Of a stretch of DNA of 15,550 bases, positions 6,483 through 14,628 are shown in pieces. The notes under the pieces were generated by a model. The model made no database searches. It saw nothing but the letters and a program-made list of their open reading frames with translations, and was not told where the DNA came from. Each line of letters begins with the position of its first letter. Position 1 is the stretch's first letter. The DNA comes from an uncultured Candidatus Melainabacteria bacterium (GTDB lineage Bacteria; Cyanobacteriota; Vampirovibrionia; Gastranaerophilales; Gastranaerophilaceae). The DNA is taken from assembly GCA_934717855.1 (NCBI GenBank), contig CAKUZI010000016.1, positions 1 to 15,550 of the forward strand. Reading direction: 5' to 3'. A program made the translations under genes and the position numbers.

Positions 6483-8003
6483 TTATTTTGCTATTTCCGT
6501 TGTACGGAATTCTCGAACCACTGTAACTCTGATTTGTCCAGGGTAATCTAGTTCGGATTCAATTCGTTTTGCAACATCTCTTGCCAGTTTTTGTGAAGCC
6601 AAATCATCAAATTTTTCTGATTCGACAATTATTCTAACTTCACGACCTGCTTGAACCGCAAAAGATTGTTTAATACCGTCAAAACTATTTACAATTTCTT
6701 CAATTTTTTGCAAACGTTTGATATAAATTTCCAATGTATCACGTCTTGCACCAGGTCTGCCAGCTGAAATTGCATCAGCAACTTTAACAAGAACTGCTTC
6801 AATTGTATTAGCAACAACATCATCATGGTGAGCTTCAATTGCATGAATTACATCAGGTCTTTCGCCATATCTTGAAGCAATTTCTACACCAAGCTGAATA
6901 TGGGTTCCTTCTTGAGTTTGGTCAACTGCTTTACCAATATCATGCAAAAGTCCTGCACGTTTTGCAATCTTTTCATTTGCGCCTATTTCCGCAGCCAGCA
7001 TGCCTGCAATATGACCAACTTCCAAAGAGTGTTTCAAAACATTTTGACCATAACTAGTTCTATAATAAAGTCGTCCAAGTGTTTTGATAAGTTCTTTATT
7101 CAAGCCCATAACACCCATTTCAAGAGCTGCGTTTTCACCCTCAGCCCAGATTTTTTTGTCAATTTCGTCTTGAGCTTTTTCAACCATTTCTTCAATACGA
7201 ACAGGGTGAATACGTCCGTCAACGATTAATTTTTCCAACGCAAGTTTTGCAATCTCACGTCTTACGGGATCAAAGCTTGATAACACAACAGCTTCCGGAG
7301 TATCATCAATAATCAAATCAACACCGGTCAACGTTTCTAAAGCACGAATATTACGACCTTCACGCCCGATTATACGGCCTTTCATTTCATCATTCGGCAA
7401 AGCTACAACTGAAACTGTTGTTTCCACAACTTGTTCAATCATGCATCTTTGCATTGTCGTTGAAAGAATTTCTTTCGCTTTTTCTAAAGAAGTTTCTTTA
7501 ATTTTAGCTTCATTTTCTCTAACAAGTTGCATTTGTTCTTGCGCCAAATCGTGTTTTAATTGATCCAAAAGCATTGTCTTTGCTTCTTCTGCAGACATTC
7601 CGGAAATTCTTTCTAATTCAGTAGTCTGTTTTTGAACGATTTCAGCCAAATAATCTTCTTTTTCAAGAAGTTCATCTATTTTTCTTTGTGCTTGAAGATC
7701 TTTATCAGTATATTCTTGAATTTTATCTTCAAGCATGTCTTCACGTTTTGCTAATTTTTGTTCTTGTCTCGCTAATTCTTGACGTCTTTCTCTTTCTTCT
7801 TCGTTAAGTTTCTCTCTGTCATCTTGAAGTTCTTCAATAGCCTTGATACGAGCTTCTTTTAGGAGCAGTTTTTCTTTCTCTTCCAGAGCTTGTTTGTCTT
7901 TTTCGACAGACAAAAGCACGGATTTGGTTTTGTTCTGTTGGACAAACAGCACAGCGACTAATGCTATTACCGCAATAACCGCAATAATCAATAAAAAGTC
8001 CAT
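6483..8003 (-). CDS. rny: ribonuclease Y
   Basis: A 506-residue endoribonuclease that initiates mRNA decay at the membrane. Domains in order: an N-terminal membrane helix (about 2-21), a long charged coiled coil (about 30-180), a KH RNA-binding domain with GRIIGREGRNIRALE (209-223), and an HD catalytic domain with LKHSLEVGHIAGMLA (323-337), LLHDIGKAVD (352-361, metal-binding His354-Asp355) and EAHHDDV (390-396). The length fits the family (510-520). A weak AAGG lies about 11 bases before the ATG at 8003. It heads the operon with ymdB, the PHP protein, the pilin-like protein and the LOG protein, although a repeat of about 70 bases separates it from ymdB. Confidence 0.97.
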   Translation of the reverse strand: MDFLLIIAVIAVIALVAVLFVQQNKTKSVLLSVEKDKQALEEKEKLLLKEARIKAIEELQDDREKLNEEERERRQELARQEQKLAKREDMLEDKIQEYTDKDLQAQRKIDELLEKEDYLAEIVQKQTTELERISGMSAEEAKTMLLDQLKHDLAQEQMQLVRENEAKIKETSLEKAKEILSTTMQRCMIEQVVETTVSVVALPNDEMKGRIIGREGRNIRALETLTGVDLIIDDTPEAVVLSSFDPVRREIAKLALEKLIVDGRIHPVRIEEMVEKAQDEIDKKIWAEGENAALEMGVMGLNKELIKTLGRLYYRTSYGQNVLKHSLEVGHIAGMLAAEIGANEKIAKRAGLLHDIGKAVDQTQEGTHIQLGVEIASRYGERPDVIHAIEAHHDDVVANTIEAVLVKVADAISAGRPGARRDTLEIYIKRLQKIEEIVNSFDGIKQSFAVQAGREVRIIVESEKFDDLASQKLARDVAKRIESELDYPGQIRVTVVREFRTTEIAK

Positions 8004-8050
8004 AAAGTTTTATACCTTATCCTTTTCTATTTTTTAATAATACACGCAAT

Positions 8051-8075
8051 GCTCGATACATGTATCCTATCGAGC
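8051..8075 (-). promoter_or_regulatory. hairpin in the rny leader
   Basis: A perfect 8-bp stem GCTCGATA/TATCGAGC with a nine-base loop lies about 48 bases upstream of the rny start codon. On the minus strand no T run follows, so it is not a clear terminator; it would lie in the 5' untranslated region. Bacterial RNase genes are often autoregulated through their leaders, so this could be a self-cleavage or stability element, but that is inference. A TTGACA at 8149-8144 could be the -35 of an upstream rny promoter, though no convincing -10 is paired with it. Confidence 0.5.
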
Positions 8076-8153
8076 TTCTTCTTATTTACTTATTATGTGA
8101 ATTTTATTGCATATATTTCCAAAAAATATTTACCTACTACATCTGTCAATATC

Positions 8154-8181
8154 TTAACATAATTATAAGATTTTGTATAGT
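8154..8181 (+). promoter_or_regulatory. candidate promoter of the YibE/F gene
   Basis: TTAACA (8154-8159) and TATAGT (8176-8181) are 16 bases apart, giving a leader of about 75 bases. The region is so AT-rich that chance matches are likely; no closer promoter with both hexamers was found. Confidence 0.35.
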
Positions 8182-8263
8182 ATAAATTTATTTTTTGATA
8201 CAAAAATTTTTCAATATTTATTAAATTCTGTTTGTGCTAAAGTGTGATTGACGAGGGAAAATT

Positions 8264-9409
8264 ATGAAAAAATTATTGCTTATTCTTTTTTTATTAATTG
8301 GAATTTCTATTCCTGCGATTGCCGATGAAGAAAACAAGATTGTTTTACCATCTGCAACAGGAGTTGTTGAAAATATTAAGTATGAAGATGCACAAGGACT
8401 TAACCAAGGTGAAGAAGCAACAAAACAAGTTGTTACTGTTAAGGTCTTAACAGGCAAGTTTAAAGGTACTCAAAGAATAATCGACAACATGCTCACCGGA
8501 AATCCGTCTTACGACATTAATCTTTCTAAGGGCGACAAAGTCATTCTTCACTTAGAACCTCTGAACGATACTGTTTCAACTCCAGACGATATAGATATTT
8601 TTATTGCAGATATTCAAAGAGATAATTCTATTTATGCCTTTACAGCAATATTTTTCATTCTGCTTCTTTTTATCGGAAAGAAAAAAGGTGCGACAAGCAT
8701 AGTTTCAATTATTTCAACAATATGCCTAATTTTCTTTATGCTTATGCCGATGATTTTGCATGGATTTTGTCCTATCGCATCTGCTGTATTAGTTGGAATT
8801 CTTTCAACAATCATAACTATTTATTTGGTTGGCGGTTTTAACTCAAAAAGTTCTTCAGCGATTATTGGCACTGCAATAAGTTTAATTTTCGCAGGCGGAT
8901 TTTCAATCCTTGCGATTTATCTTGCTCATCTTACAGGGTTTGCCGGAGAAGAAAACATGTTTTTATATACAGCAAGACCTGATCTTAGTTTTACCGGAAT
9001 TCTTTCGGCATCAATGATAATCGCATCTCTAGGAGCATTAATGGATACAGCTGTCTCTATAGCAAGCACGGTTAATGAAATTTTTGAAACAGATAAAACT
9101 TTAGCCGTAAAACAACTTTTTAAATCTGGAATGAATGTCGGAAAAGACATTATCGGCACAATGTCAAACACTTTGATATTAGTATACTTAGGAAGTTCAC
9201 TACCTCTTGTTTTGCTATCAAGTAATATTGATATGAATAAATTTTTCAACTTAAACCAAGTAGCAACAGAAATTCTTTCAGCTTTAATCGGAAGTATAGC
9301 AATTCTTTTTTGCGTACCAATTACAGCAATGGTTGCTGCATATTTGATTAAAAAAAGTAGTGCTAATAAGGTAGATTTTTCAAAATTAGAGAAAAATGAA
9401 ATTAGCTAA
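8264..9409 (+). CDS. YibE/F-family multipass membrane protein
   Basis: A 381-residue inner-membrane protein of the YibE/YibF family, whose transport or other function is unproven. It starts with a signal peptide (about 1-20, ending IPAIADEE). An extracytoplasmic beta-rich segment follows to about 120 (KGDKVILHLEP at 89-99). Then come about seven membrane helices, at about 124-138, 145-164, 170-190, 198-222, 245-268, 302-320 and 337-362. Family hallmarks are GALMDTAVSIAST (257-269) and GKDIIGTMSNTLIL (293-306). The length matches the family (about 370-390). The start has GAGGG seven bases upstream. It stands alone on the plus strand, divergent from rny and convergent with metK. Confidence 0.88.
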   Translation: MKKLLLILFLLIGISIPAIADEENKIVLPSATGVVENIKYEDAQGLNQGEEATKQVVTVKVLTGKFKGTQRIIDNMLTGNPSYDINLSKGDKVILHLEPLNDTVSTPDDIDIFIADIQRDNSIYAFTAIFFILLLFIGKKKGATSIVSIISTICLIFFMLMPMILHGFCPIASAVLVGILSTIITIYLVGGFNSKSSSAIIGTAISLIFAGGFSILAIYLAHLTGFAGEENMFLYTARPDLSFTGILSASMIIASLGALMDTAVSIASTVNEIFETDKTLAVKQLFKSGMNVGKDIIGTMSNTLILVYLGSSLPLVLLSSNIDMNKFFNLNQVATEILSALIGSIAILFCVPITAMVAAYLIKKSSANKVDFSKLEKNEIS

Positions 9410-9472
9410 TAGTAATTAAAAAACTCAATTATTAGTGAATGAAGCGTGTGGCTGGTTTTGTGAAACTTTTTC

Positions 9473-9509
9473 CATAATAAGTTCTCGCCGTCCGCGCAAG
9501 ACTATTATG
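9473..9509. other. GC-rich imperfect hairpin in the yibE/F-metK intergenic region
   Basis: CATAATA (9473-9479) and TATTATG (9503-9509) pair perfectly and enclose a GC-rich core (TCTCGCCGTCCGCGCAAGAC, 9483-9502) that can extend the stem with bulges. The core stands out from the AT-rich surroundings. It may be part of a small RNA or a repeat remnant. Otherwise the 181-base gap between the two convergent genes holds only a second hairpin and a terminator. Confidence 0.4.
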
Positions 9510-9513
9510 TACA

Positions 9514-9538
9514 TTTTGTTAATGAATTAATAACAAAA
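9514..9538. other. AT-rich perfect hairpin near the convergent gene ends
   Basis: TTTTGTTA (9514-9521) and TAACAAAA (9531-9538) form an 8-bp stem with a nine-base loop. On the minus strand it comes just after the metK terminator and may act as a backup; no T run follows it on either strand. Confidence 0.4.
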
Positions 9539-9572
9539 AAATAGAGCCAGAAAATTATTCCAACTCTATTTT
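9538..9572 (-). terminator. terminator of metK, possibly bidirectional
   Basis: The stem AAAATAGAG/CTCTATTTT encloses a 17-base loop with some further inner pairing. On the minus strand it runs into seven T. It is 18 bases after the metK stop. On the plus strand it ends in four T and may also stop the yibE/F transcript. Confidence 0.75.
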
Positions 9573-9590
9573 AATTATTTAATTATAAAT

Positions 9591-10874
9591 TTATTTACAA
9601 GAACATGAGCAACACCCGCAAGAGCAAGCTTGAGATTTCAAAGCTTCAGCCTTGTCAGTGTGTTCCCAAGGAACATCAATATCTGTTCTACCCATATGTC
9701 CGTAAGCAGCTAACAATTGATAGAATTTACCGCCATTTTTAGCAGGCAAGTTTCTTAAATCAAAGTTTTTAATGATTGCAGCCGGTCTAAGGTCAAAGTT
9801 TTTAGCAACAAGTTCAGAAATTTCATCATCTGAAATTTTACCTGTACCAAAAGTATCAACCATAATTGAAATAGGTTCAGCAACACCGATTGCATAAGCC
9901 AATTCAATTTCGCATTTTTCAGCCAAACCTGAAGCCACAATGTTTTTAGCTACGTAACGAGAAGCGTAAGCAGCTGATCTGTCAACTTTTGTTGGATCTT
10001 TTCCAGAGAAAGCTCCACCGCCGTGACGAGAATAACCGCCGTATGTATCTACAATAATCTTACGGCCTGTCAAACCAGCATCACCTTGAGGTCCACCTAC
10101 TACAAAACGTCCTGATGGGTTTACTAAAATTTTAGTTTCAGCATCTAGTTTAATTGTTTCATTTTCGAAAACATAGTCGATAACGTATTTTTTAATATCT
10201 TCTCTAATTTTAGCTTGAATTTGAGCGTTATCAGAAATTCCGTCAATAACATCATCGTGTTGTGTTGAAATCAATACTGTGTGAATTCTTGATGGTTTGC
10301 CATCTACGTATTCAACAGTAACCTGTGATTTTCCATCCGGTCTAAGGTATGCCAAAATACCTTCTTTTCTAACCTGAGCCAATCTATATGAAAGTTTGTG
10401 AGCTAAGCTGATAGGCAAAGGCATAAGTTCTGGTGTTTCGTTACAAGCGTAACCAAACATAATACCTTGGTCTCCAGCACCGATATCTTCTGTTTCTGAA
10501 ACAGATGTATCAGCGTTATCTGAACGAGATTCAAGTGCTTTGTTTACGCCACCTGCGATGTCGCAAGATTGTTCATCAATACTTGTCAAAACTGCACAAG
10601 TGTTAAAATCAAATCCACCGCCTTCGCTTTCAGTATAACCAATATTTTTAATAGTGTTTCTAACAACTGACGGAATATCAACATAACAATCAGATGTAAT
10701 TTCACCACAAACAAGTGCCATGCCTGTTGTAACAGTTGTTTCAGCAGCAACACGAGATTGCGGATACTTTGTCAAAAACTCGTCTAAAATCGCGTCAGAA
10801 ATCTGATCGCAAACTTTGTCGGGGTGTCCTTCCGTAACTGATTCGGAAGTAAATAAAAAGTTTTTTGGTGCCAT
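9591..10874 (-). CDS. metK: S-adenosylmethionine synthetase with cysteine-rich tail
   Basis: A 427-residue enzyme making S-adenosylmethionine from methionine and ATP in the cytoplasm. Signatures seen: TEGHPDKVCDQISDAILDE (14-32), GAGDQGIMFGYA (132-143, with the methionine-binding loop), GRFVVGGPQGDAGLTGRK (255-272) and GGGAFSGKDPTKVDRS (285-300, the phosphate-binding loop). The core is complete. Family members are usually about 380-400 residues. Part of the excess is an unusual tail, CSCGCCSCSCK (417-427), with six cysteines in the last 11 residues, which suggests metal or redox binding not known to me in MetK. The start has AAGGAG eight bases upstream. It is transcribed alone behind a structured leader. 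Confidence 0.97.
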   Translation of the reverse strand: MAPKNFLFTSESVTEGHPDKVCDQISDAILDEFLTKYPQSRVAAETTVTTGMALVCGEITSDCYVDIPSVVRNTIKNIGYTESEGGGFDFNTCAVLTSIDEQSCDIAGGVNKALESRSDNADTSVSETEDIGAGDQGIMFGYACNETPELMPLPISLAHKLSYRLAQVRKEGILAYLRPDGKSQVTVEYVDGKPSRIHTVLISTQHDDVIDGISDNAQIQAKIREDIKKYVIDYVFENETIKLDAETKILVNPSGRFVVGGPQGDAGLTGRKIIVDTYGGYSRHGGGAFSGKDPTKVDRSAAYASRYVAKNIVASGLAEKCEIELAYAIGVAEPISIMVDTFGTGKISDDEISELVAKNFDLRPAAIIKNFDLRNLPAKNGGKFYQLLAAYGHMGRTDIDVPWEHTDKAEALKSQACSCGCCSCSCK

Positions 10875-10900
10875 TTCAAATTCTCCTTAATTTGTTTTTA

Positions 10901-10958
10901 GGGCTCAGCGAACCTATCACTGTCAACCCGCCGGTAAGGTTTTTAATTCCGACCCGGC
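10901..10958 (-). promoter_or_regulatory. structured metK leader, riboswitch-like
   Basis: On the minus strand two hairpins abut with no spacer. Hairpin 1 is GCCGG (10958-10954) with CCGGC (10934-10930), plus a possible 3x3 internal loop and two more GC pairs. Hairpin 2 is GGGTT (10929-10925) with AGCCC (10905-10901), a two-base bulge, then CAGTG with CGCTG, and a seven-base loop. The loop of hairpin 2 contains AGGTT (10915-10911), fully complementary to AACCT (10941-10937) in the loop of hairpin 1, a potential 5-bp kissing interaction. The overlapping CCTTA of loop 1 can instead pair with TAAGG of the Shine-Dalgarno. I do not see the SAM-I, SAM-II or SAM-III consensus. Ligand control by SAM is inferred from the gene controlled. 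Confidence 0.55.
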
Positions 10959-10973
10959 AATGTACTAATAAGA

Positions 10974-11002
10974 AGTGTACACCAGACAATTTTCAAAAGC
11001 AA
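10974..11002 (-). promoter_or_regulatory. candidate metK promoter
   Basis: TTGCTT (11002-10997) and TACACT (10979-10974) are exactly 17 bases apart on the minus strand. The transcript would begin at about 10967, so the leader of about 93 bases contains both hairpins in full. The -10 is a weak match to consensus; a GTGTACAC palindrome overlaps it and could be an operator. Confidence 0.45.
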
Positions 11003-11027
11003 ATTATGTATGAAGATGTCTTAATAT

Positions 11028-11055
11028 AAAAAAAGAGCTTTAATTACAAATTAAG
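11028..11055 (-). terminator. weak terminator of the giant gene
   Basis: An AT-rich stem (CTTAAT/ATTAAAG with a one-base bulge) overlaps the stop codon and is followed on the minus strand by CTC and seven T. The stem is weak, so some read-through into metK, 150 bases downstream, is possible. Confidence 0.35.
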
Positions 11056-14000
11056 AATTAGGATTGCCTAATACAATAGGTAAATCATATTTTTTAGCAA
11101 GTAAAAGTAAACCGTCAGGACATTCTTCCAAACTGGAAACTTTTGCGTAAATTGCCTCAATGCTTGGATTAAAAGACGTAATTTCTTTTCCTACTGTATT
11201 ATTCATACATTCATTAATCACAGCTTTTAATTGTTCTGCTTTTATTATTTTATTACCAATTTTTACATCATGAAGATGTGTAATATATTTTTTAGATTGT
11301 ATTTGTTTGACTAATTCAACATATTCCGCATCAGTTAAATCTATTTTAAACTTTGATTTTAATAAATTAGTAAACCGAGTTTTGTATCCTTGATTTGATT
11401 TGTTATCGAATAGTAAACGCTCAAAATCACTAGCATTTTTTCTATTTCCTGTACAAACATCAAAACCAAAAGTTGCAAGGTTTCTATTTTCATTTTTCAA
11501 AATAACACCGTACTGATATCCCATAAAAGTAGGATTTTGATACCCTTTAACCAACGTTGAAGAAGGTGCTAAATCGTTATAATGATCTTTTGTTAAAAGT
11601 AGCATATTTTCAATATCTTTAACAGCTGCTGTTGAGGAAAGATCTGTTGTCATATGAACATTAAATGTAACATTTGAAGGGGTTGTTCCTTTGGCAAACC
11701 CATACTTTGACAAATCATCATTAGCACCTAATGTATTCAAATTAAGTACTCTATATTGATTTCCTTTATAATTAGCTTTAGGAAACTTTGCTCCATTATT
11801 TTGAAAATGAGAAGTAAATAGCATTTTTTGTCCGGAATAAAAATTATTGAATGCGTTATTTATCCGTTGAGTTACATTTGGTGTAAATTTTGATGCATAA
11901 ACCGGATTAGCTTTCAATAAAAATTCTGCAACTTTATAATCGGAAAAATTTCGATAATTAGTAACAACAGCTTTTTCTGACATTTTACCATCTAAAAAAG
12001 CCGCAACAATTTTTTTATTTCTCAAGATGTCTATAATCCTTGTAGTTGCCTCACTTCCCAATTTATAATTTTTCAATACATTTTCAGGGGACTCTCCAAG
12101 CTCTGACAACAAAATACTGAACTTACATATTGTTTTATCCATATCTGAGAAAGACTTGTATTCCGGATTTTTCATTATTTTTTGCAAAGTTTGTAAAGTT
12201 TTTAAGCCTTTAGGAGTATCTGCAATCGTTTTAAACTCCGGAATTCCTGCCGTTACATCATTAATGATTTCTCTAACACCGTTATTGGAACTGTTTGAGA
12301 AATCCGCTTTTAATATCTTACTCTCATTGTTATTAGCTACAATATTTTTTAAGAATTGAGATTTTTCTGTTTTTGACATAGCAGATATGATTTTCTGCCC
12401 TTTTAAGAAATTTTCAAGATTTAATATATCTATACCGTTATCCTGCATAGCTTTCCTTAATTGAGGGCTAAGAGTATTAAAGCCTTCTAAAAGAGGCTGT
12501 CTATCAATCATAGTCATACGTGATTTAATATCAATACTTGAAAAAACAGCTAATTCACGAATATCCGACAATGAAAATTTCTTACTATCAATACATTTAC
12601 TCAAAAATCCAAAATTCTGTTTATTTGTATTTTTTAAAACAACAGCAGCAATAGTTAAGTAGGCCCGAGCCTTTTTAGTATTAAAACCTTCCGGAAATAA
12701 CTTTTCTGCAATAACTTTTTTAGGCTCGTTTGTTACTTCTTTCAATACACTCCTTACATAAGTTATCAAACCTATATCAGAGCTGTTATACTGTTTCAAG
12801 ACCTTATCTACTAATGATTTGTTAAATTTATTAGCCGGAGCTATTATATTAGTCAAATCGCAATCTGAAAAACGTTTATCATTATAATATTTTTTATACA
12901 AATCAATATTATTTCTATTTACATCTCCTAAAGAAATAGCTTTGTTTTGTGCAAATAACCAATTTTTCAATAAGGCTTTAAATTCAGGGATTGTAACACT
13001 ATCTGCATTTTTTAAAATAGCTCCCCAATATAATGTCGGAATATTTTTATTTTTTATAACCCATAATGCAAAGTCTTGATTCTCTTTTGTTATATACCCC
13101 ATAGCATCCAAAATATTTCCATAATTTGCATTTTTACGTTTCTTAATAACATCTAATGCACTTGAAACAAATCCTGCATTATCTTTGGTTAAATTTTTTG
13201 TCAAACGAGCAATAGCACTCTTATCATAATCTGAATTAGTTCCAAATTGAGCTTTAATCTTTGCAGTAACTACTGATAAATCAGGTTGAGTAAGCATTGC
13301 TTTAGAGACTCCAAATTTATTTTTCATTCTTTCAATAACACTATTTGAAGCTTCTGTAACAACTTGTTTTCCATACTCAAAACCTCTATTAATTTTTTTA
13401 AATAATTTTCCTGCCAACTTAAATCCTGCCGGAATTAATTTTACTGCAGTAAGCTTCATTCCGGCACCTGTTAATGGGGCGAACAATGCTCCTTCACCGG
13501 AGGCTTTTGCGACATCTGACAAACTTCCACCATTTACGGCTGTTCTAAATCCATTATCAATACCGCCGTTCAAAGCTCCATCTGTTAGAACTTCTGAACC
13601 GTAAGCAAGAGTTTTTTTGCCTACACCCTCTCCAACAAATTTGAACGCTCCGGGATTTTGCAAAGATGTTTTTAATGTTTGTTTGAAGCTATTTTCAACA
13701 ACATCTTCTGCAATTTCTTTACCTACTGTTTTTACAGTCTGCAAGCCTAATTTCGTTGCAACTACTTTTCCGACAGCTCCGCCAATACCACTTGTCACTG
13801 GCGCTAACATACCAGATACCGCACCTGTTCCGGCATCTTTTTTTAAATTGTCAAATGTATATTTTCGCCCACCAGAATAAGCATCTGCTGCCTTTACTCC
13901 ACTTTTTACTAAAGCTCCAGTTCCGGCTGCAACTGCAACACCAAGTGCAATACTCGCACCACCAGTGAATGGTGCCGCCGCAACCGCAACAGTATAGGTC

Positions 14001-14599
14001 GTAAATGACGCAACTCCTGAAATTACATCTGCTGTTACATCAACAGCCATTTCTTGTCCCTCTTGGTAGCCTGTTACTTTTTGACTTGCTTGAGAAAGCT
14101 CTCCTTTTTTAAATTTTTCAACATTAGCTTTTGTATATTTTTGACCGGTAATTTTTTCAAATTGTTTCGAGTCAATTTTAGTATTGGGCTTACGCAATTG
14201 TTTTAACATATCACGTTCAGCATTAATCTGATTTTGAGCCTTATCAGACCCATCACCTATACCTGTCTTATTTTTAAACCAATCCCAGCCTTTACCAATA
14301 AAACCTTGCTCTTTTTGGGTCTTTTTTAACCTTTTTTCCTGATTGTTTAATTTTACAATGTTTTGGTCAATTTGTCCTAACGCCGGATTTTTAGCTTTAA
14401 TCGGTTTGCTGGTTTTCCCATTTTTTGTAACAGTATAACTCGCCCCATCAGGAGAAATTGAGATTTGTCCCTCTACTTTTTTAAAGTACTCCGGTTTAAG
14501 TTGTGTACCATCTGCACCATAATATTTGCAGGCCATACGTCCATCTTTTAATTTTGTATAAATTATTTTTCTTCCTGACTGAAGATAAATCGTCTGCAA
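11051..14599 (-). CDS. giant protein of unknown function, main frame; true start lies upstream across G10
   Basis: The open frame yields 1,182 residues from a TTG at 14599, but no Shine-Dalgarno precedes that codon and the frame stays open upstream to the G10 tract. The likely real start is ATG 14760 in another frame, giving about 1,236 residues if the tract had 11 G. I do not recognise the family. Visible (numbered from the TTG): basic N-terminal part, GWDWFKNKTGIGDGSDK (104-120), a hydrophobic Ala/Gly stretch (about 188-232), Gly-rich segments GTGAVSGMLAPVTSGIGGAVG (257-277) and 335-400 resembling glycine-zipper or pore-like regions, then a long helical, Lys/Asn-rich body. Mixed alpha/beta sequence near the end (NHMTTDL-like region onward) may be a distinct C-terminal domain. 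No signal peptide is evident. Size and hydrophobic zippers recall large secreted effectors or polymorphic toxins, but no toxin motif was seen. Confidence 0.7.
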   Translation of the reverse strand: MQTIYLQSGRKIIYTKLKDGRMACKYYGADGTQLKPEYFKKVEGQISISPDGASYTVTKNGKTSKPIKAKNPALGQIDQNIVKLNNQEKRLKKTQKEQGFIGKGWDWFKNKTGIGDGSDKAQNQINAERDMLKQLRKPNTKIDSKQFEKITGQKYTKANVEKFKKGELSQASQKVTGYQEGQEMAVDVTADVISGVASFTTYTVAVAAAPFTGGASIALGVAVAAGTGALVKSGVKAADAYSGGRKYTFDNLKKDAGTGAVSGMLAPVTSGIGGAVGKVVATKLGLQTVKTVGKEIAEDVVENSFKQTLKTSLQNPGAFKFVGEGVGKKTLAYGSEVLTDGALNGGIDNGFRTAVNGGSLSDVAKASGEGALFAPLTGAGMKLTAVKLIPAGFKLAGKLFKKINRGFEYGKQVVTEASNSVIERMKNKFGVSKAMLTQPDLSVVTAKIKAQFGTNSDYDKSAIARLTKNLTKDNAGFVSSALDVIKKRKNANYGNILDAMGYITKENQDFALWVIKNKNIPTLYWGAILKNADSVTIPEFKALLKNWLFAQNKAISLGDVNRNNIDLYKKYYNDKRFSDCDLTNIIAPANKFNKSLVDKVLKQYNSSDIGLITYVRSVLKEVTNEPKKVIAEKLFPEGFNTKKARAYLTIAAVVLKNTNKQNFGFLSKCIDSKKFSLSDIRELAVFSSIDIKSRMTMIDRQPLLEGFNTLSPQLRKAMQDNGIDILNLENFLKGQKIISAMSKTEKSQFLKNIVANNNESKILKADFSNSSNNGVREIINDVTAGIPEFKTIADTPKGLKTLQTLQKIMKNPEYKSFSDMDKTICKFSILLSELGESPENVLKNYKLGSEATTRIIDILRNKKIVAAFLDGKMSEKAVVTNYRNFSDYKVAEFLLKANPVYASKFTPNVTQRINNAFNNFYSGQKMLFTSHFQNNGAKFPKANYKGNQYRVLNLNTLGANDDLSKYGFAKGTTPSNVTFNVHMTTDLSSTAAVKDIENMLLLTKDHYNDLAPSSTLVKGYQNPTFMGYQYGVILKNENRNLATFGFDVCTGNRKNASDFERLLFDNKSNQGYKTRFTNLLKSKFKIDLTDAEYVELVKQIQSKKYITHLHDVKIGNKIIKAEQLKAVINECMNNTVGKEITSFNPSIEAIYAKVSSLEECPDGLLLLAKKYDLPIVLGNPNS

Positions 14600-14628
14600 T
14601 TGTGCTCGCTGAGTACTGTGTTCAAGTG

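Noticed and set aside
9410..9590. tRNA or other standard RNA gene in the yibE/F-metK gap
   Set aside because: No cloverleaf, TTC-type arm or CCA end could be found; only hairpins and a terminator are supported.
10901..10958. Classical SAM-I riboswitch upstream of metK
   Set aside because: The conserved SAM-I core (GGCCC...GAUGAAGCCCGGCAACC-like) is absent, and the leader is too short for a four-way junction.
11051..14599. Giant gene as a dead pseudogene
   Set aside because: Nearly 1,200 codons remain open without other frameshifts, and the only break is at a length-variable tract, so reversible switching or an assembly error fits better.
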